From Smittium culicis (taxonomy: Eukaryota > Kickxellomycota > Harpellomycetes > Harpellales > Legeriomycetaceae), in the NCBI GenBank assembly GCA_001970855.1, contig LSSN01001175.1:1-35400 (forward strand): a stretch of 35,400 nucleotides of DNA, written 5' to 3'. Below, in pieces: positions 31,192 through 35,400 of the stretch. A program made the translations under genes and the position numbers. Under the pieces are notes generated by a model. It was not told where the DNA came from and searched no databases. It saw only the letters and a program-made list of their open reading frames with translations. Every line of letters starts with the position of its first letter. The stretch's first letter is position 1.

Positions 31192-31545
31192 GAACTCAAG
31201 AAAAGCCTAAGAATTAATGAGTTTCGGATTTAATTTATTTTTATTAAATCCCAGAAGCTATAGCTGATCAAAAAAAATCCTTTATGATACAGAAGAGCTA
31301 GATGTTAATTCGTGCTAAATAATTACAATGAATATCTTTATTATGCAATAAAATATAATTAACGCTGTATTACAGAGCATCACGGACGTGCTTTTATTAT
31401 CTCGTAATCCTATATGGCTATTTATTCGCTTCAGAAACTGTTTCCCGTGGCACTTGTAAGCCTTACATAGCGGCTTAAACCCAAGAATAAAATAACTGCA
31501 CCATTTCTATTTTATGCATATTTGCGTCAATAAATAGTCATCGCA

Positions 31546-31553
31546 TATATAAG
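31546..31553 (+). promoter_or_regulatory. TATA box of the gamma-glutamyltranspeptidase gene
   Basis: TATATAAG 189 bp before the ATG at 31742, in locally less AT-rich sequence, followed by a C/T-rich leader. Confidence 0.45.
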
Positions 31554-31741
31554 CCCCCTATTTTCGCTCCGTGATAATTCATCTCACACTTGTACACTAT
31601 CCTTAATACTCTTTACTGTATTCGTATCAGTCCTATTTTTACTATCGCGCCCCTATAGCATTTTTCAATCATTGTACGTCTACATATTAATCTTTTAGCC
31701 TTATATATACTTCCTTACTTTTGTTTTTTACACTATATAAA

Positions 31742-34222
31742 ATGCCAAACACTCATAAACTTGACCCAGAGGACAGTTCCTCTTCTGAAATTTTAATTAA
31801 ACACTCTCAAGTAGCTCAATCACCCAAAGATATCCAAAATATTCGTACGCAATCCTCCAATAAAGGTCTAGTGTTCTTAACCACCCTAGCTTTAGGATAT
31901 GTCATTTATTCGATATCTGCAAACAAGATTTTTAACCTTGATGCCTATAGAGAATCTGTTTTTGAGGAAGCAAGACCTGCCTTCTTATTCCAAGATAGCT
32001 TGGACCAAGACGATTCCCCGTATAGCATAGAAGAATTTTCTAACGCTGGAAACGAGCTTTATTCAAATCCCCCAATTGAAGGAAATCCTGACATTCCTGA
32101 CGGCGAGGGAATCGTAATTAACTCAAAGCAAGCCTTTGGTAAAAACGGTGCTGTTGCAACCGATGAAGCTAGGTGCTCACAAATAGGAGTTAATGGTAAA
32201 ACTATATTTAATACTGCTTTTTATATTTTTATACTTGTTTTCTATTCTCTATACAATATTACCTATCCCTTTACTCTTCATTATAATACCAATACCATTT
32301 TATATTTATTTTTTTCATTAGCTTTGAAAGAAGGCGGTTCTGCTGTTGATGCTGCCATCGCCTCTGCTCTATGTGTCGGATTGTTAAACAGCTTCTCTGC
32401 CGGTATTGGAGGGTAAGCATTCACCTCTTTTTACCTTTTCTGCACATAATATTTATTTTTATTTTCTTTTTACTCCGTAGTGGTGGTTTTATGTTGGTTC
32501 GTAAGCCAAACGGTGAAAGCGATGTAATTGACTTCAGAGAAATGGCTCCTATATCTGCAACTAAAGAAATGTTTATAAAAAACATTACCAAAGCCCAAAT
32601 TGGTGGACTTTCAATTGCTATTCCGTAACACAAATTATTACTTACAAAATTTTATGACTATTATACCCATATCAATCCTACTTACATTTTCTATTGTCTA
32701 AAAATTTTCTCTTTTCATCTTATGAATTACTAAAAATTTTCTTCCTTTATCTTATATTTTATTATTTTTTTATAGAGGAGAGATAAAAGGTTTCGAATTG
32801 GCCCATAAACGGTAAGTATTTAAATATATTCCCCTTGTTTAATATGTATCCAATCTCTTATGATTTTTATCTTAGATACGGAAAACTGAAATGGAGCAGA
32901 TTATTTGAGCCTACTATAAAACTTGCTAGAGACGGGTATAAAATTGGAAAAATGCTTGGTATTCATCTCAAATCTCTCCAAAGCTCCTTAGCTGAGTCAG
33001 AAGCGTTCAAAGAAGTATTCTTTGATTCTGATGGAAAAGTATTGAAAGAAGGTGACATTGCCAAAAGACAAAACTTCGCTAATACCCTTCAAAAGATAGC
33101 TGACTATGGCGCTGACGCCTTTTATAACGTAATCCACGACTTAAATTTTTTATTTTTTTGTCATTACACATTTATTAAATTTTTACGGGTTATTTAAAAT
33201 TATACATTTAACATATATAGAGCGAACTCACAACTTCAATGGTTGATACTATCAAGAAAAATAACGGAATATTGACCGAGGCTGATTTTAAAAGCTACCG
33301 CGCAATAACTAGAAAGCCCTTAACATTGACTTATCATAACAGAAAGGTCATCACCTGCCCACCCCCTACAAGTGGCTCTATATTTGCGTCTATTATCAAT
33401 ATCTTGGAAGGCTACAACATGAAAGATTTGTCAAATAAAGCTGTCAATATTCATAGAATGATTGAAGCTTTCAAGTTCGGATATGCTCAAAGAAGTAATC
33501 TTGGGGACCCTGCTTTTGTTAACGTCGAAGAAGTTGTCCAAAATAATCTAAGTAAAGACTTTGCTGCTGGGCGCAGAGAGAAAATCACTGATAATACTAC
33601 CCACGACTATAAATATTATGAGCCTGATCATGACATTGATTCTCAGCACGGAACTACTCACCTTTCTGTTTTAGACAAAGACGATATGGCTGTATCTCTT
33701 ACATCAACAATAAACTTGCTATTCGGTTCAAGAGTTATGGATAAGACTTCTGGCGTTATTTTTAATGACCACATGGATGACTTCAGTACTCCAAAATTAA
33801 AGAACGCTTTCGGCTTATACCCCTCACCAAAAAATTTCATCGCTCCTGGAAAGAGGCCTCTCTCAACTACTTCCGCTGTGATCATTGAAAATAATGGTAA
33901 AGTTGAATTTGTTTTGGGTGCAAGCGGAGGTAGTAGGATTCTCACATCTACAACACAAGTATTTTTGAACATGGTAGAATTTAATAGCACATTAAAACAA
34001 GCCGTTGACGCTCCAAGAGTCCATCATCAACTTCTGCCTGAAAAACTATTAGTGGAGCCATATTACTCCAATAAAATTCTCAATGAACTTAAACAACGCA
34101 ACCACAAATTTGGTATGATGAATCAAGGAACCTCTGTTGTTCAGGGTGTACGCAAACTTACCGATGGAACTTTTAATTCTGTTAGCGATGGAAGAAAATT
34201 CGGCGCTCCGGCAGCATATTAA
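31742..34222 (+). CDS. Gamma-glutamyltranspeptidase, six exons, 659 aa
   Basis: Exons 31742-32195, 32322-32412, 32481-32624, 32776-32811, 32876-33128 and 33221-34222 join in phase with GT-AG introns of 64-151 bp. The enzyme removes the gamma-glutamyl group of glutathione by hydrolysis or transfer to amino acids. Family blocks in order: GAVATDEARCSQIGVN, EGGSAVDAAIASALCVG, GIGGGGFMLVR, a PGEIKGFELAHKRYGK block split over tiny exon 4 (36 bp), FEPTIKLARDG, then the autocleavage site GTTHLSV. Thr471 is the predicted catalytic nucleophile and new N-terminus, leaving a 189-residue small subunit as usual; GVIFNDHMDDF, PLSTTSAVI and LGASGGSRI follow. A single hydrophobic segment at about residues 43-63 (LVFLTTLALGYVIYS) predicts a type II membrane anchor, so the enzyme probably faces the vacuole lumen or cell exterior. 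The ATG at 31742 follows a frame open only from a TTG. Confidence 0.94.
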
Positions 34223-34563
34223 TTTTTAAATTTTTGAATAGTATTTTCAATTAATTTTTAGAGGTATTTTTAATAATACCATTTCTTTTATTATATATTT
34301 ATATTTTTTCTAAAGTATTGATCAAATACATATGAATCAAAAATATACATTTTATATCTATATCCGATACCATATAAATACTGATCTGCTTTGCCTTTTA
34401 GCTATTTGTGAGGTTGCAAATAAATTAATTTTAAGGATACTTTACGAAGAGAGAATTTTTAGATATAAAGAGTTATAGAGCAAAAATTTCAAATTATTCT
34501 TGGGAAAAATAATCCTCCACAAATTTATTTACGGGTATATTTCTTTTAGTTTTTTTTATATAG
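34223..34563. other. Intergenic, downstream of gamma-glutamyltranspeptidase
   Basis: AT-rich, no gene. An AATAAA lies at 34419-34424, about 200 bp past the stop. The recognisable LINE sequence begins right after it, near 34564. Confidence 0.4.
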
Positions 34564-35400
34564 ATTTACAAATTAAAATCTCAAGCTACCTACCTAAATG
34601 AAATTGTCAATCCGAGAAAACTCGAGTTCAAGCCGACGTTTGTTGCCTTTATATACTTTGAAAAAGCCTACGATAAAGTCCCGCACGACCTGCTGATGAT
34701 AAAACTCCGGCAAAATAAAATTGGTGGAAATCTTCTAAAAGTGATAAAAATCCTGCACCAGAGCCCGGAAATGATGGTGAGGTGCGGAAATGAAATATCA
34801 AGAGCTTTCAAGTACTTCTGTGGAGTCAGGCAAGGATTTCCAATGTCGCCTATATTATTCGATATTTATATCAATGATATTTTTGAAGGCATGGATGGAG
34901 TAGAAGTGCCTGGATTGGAAGAAAAAATACTAGGGCTGTTATTTTCCGATGATGCAGTAATTTTAGCGGACTCTGAAATTTCGCTCAAAAATAGTTTTTT
35001 GAAGCTTAATTTATGGGCTGAGAAATGGAGAATGAAAATCAACAACAAAAAATGCGGTGTAATCCCTGTCGATGCAGCTGTCGAATCGCAACTATTTATC
35101 CAACAAAAACCTGTGCAAGCTGTCGATGAGTATACTTATCTGGGGCTAAAATTCAACAAAATTGGACGCACAAGGATGCACTCAAAAATAACGCCGAAAA
35201 TGCCAGAAGAGCGCTATACGCTAGCTATTATTTTTTTAAACGGCTGGATATACCGACTAAATTCAAAGTCATGGCTGTCAAAGAGATCATAATCCCAATT
35301 GCCACGTATGGATGTGAGCTGTTTGGAATGTCTGCAGTGCGCTGCTACTCACTCCAGAAAGTCGCGGATGATGCCACCAGGATAGCTATGAATGTTGGAA
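34564..35400 (+). pseudogene. LINE (non-LTR) reverse transcriptase fragment, frameshifted, cut by window end
   Basis: The frame opens after a TAG at 34561-34563 and runs to 35292. It carries non-LTR RT motifs: a YLNEIVN segment, FVAFIYFEKAYDKVPHDLL (the first catalytic Asp of the usual DFEKAYD box reads Tyr here), GVRQGFPMSPILFDIYIND, and LLFSDDAVILA, where the usual FADD reads FSDD. From about 35170 the homologous reading moves to another frame (KDALKNNAENARRALYASYY, then IIIPIATYGCELFGM), so there is one net frameshift and the 35292 stop is artefactual. The upstream endonuclease and the first part of the RT are absent, in keeping with 5' truncation. The rest of the 3' part lies outside the window. 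Confidence 0.82.

Larger units (their letters stand above)
30960..31741. other. Upstream region of the gamma-glutamyltranspeptidase gene
   Basis: It holds a degenerate ~29 bp tandem array (31003-31191), then AT-rich sequence, and a TATA box at 31546-31553 followed by a C/T-rich leader. No gene seen. Confidence 0.5.

Noticed and set aside
1..35400. tRNA, rRNA, CRISPR or bacterial operon features
   Set aside because: No cloverleaf with a convincing B box, no rRNA-like segment and no spaced direct repeats; the spliced genes are eukaryotic.

Overview
The window is nuclear DNA of an AT-rich, intron-bearing fungus. All six complete genes can be read as spliced models (21 inferred introns, every one GT-AG, 64 to 232 bp, AT-rich), and the proteins have long Asn/Ser-rich low-complexity stretches. 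This style, with DIRS-like and LINE retroelement remnants, suggests an early-diverging lineage such as Kickxellomycotina (Harpellales-like). That placement is an inference from style; no phylogenetic test was possible.

Layout. 1-3.6 kb: decayed DIRS-like tyrosine-recombinase retroelement on the minus strand (gag-like, RT/RNase H, recombinase), running off the left edge. 3.6-5.5 kb: no gene; two inverted copies of a ~190 bp MITE. 5.5-8.2 kb: seven-exon mitochondrial glutamyl-tRNA(Gln) amidotransferase subunit A. 8.8-9.2 kb: first copy of a 407 bp dispersed repeat. 10.4-15.6 kb: two-exon TAF4-like TFIID subunit (1678 aa). 16.7-17.1 kb: second copy of the 407 bp repeat. 17.4-18.4 kb, minus strand: five-exon SIW14/OCA-type phosphatase, easy to miss because no exon is long. 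19.7-21.8 kb: four-exon Ser-rich coiled-coil protein of unknown function. 22.9-27.9 kb: three-exon CTR9-like PAF1-complex subunit (1605 aa). 28-31.7 kb: intergenic, with a cluster of six MITE copies. 31.7-34.2 kb: six-exon gamma-glutamyltranspeptidase. 34.56-35.4 kb: LINE reverse transcriptase fragment with a frameshift, running off the right edge.

The genes do not form one pathway. TAF4 (pre-initiation) and CTR9 (elongation/chromatin) both serve RNA polymerase II; GatA serves mitochondrial translation, GGT glutathione breakdown, and the SIW14-like protein probably phosphate or inositol-pyrophosphate signalling. The most distinctive feature is a family of nine short elements whose best copies are bounded by TTAA and end in CCCTTTC / GAAAGGG, the signature of non-autonomous piggyBac-type transposons. 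I found no convincing new multi-gene system. No tRNA, rRNA or CRISPR was recognised.
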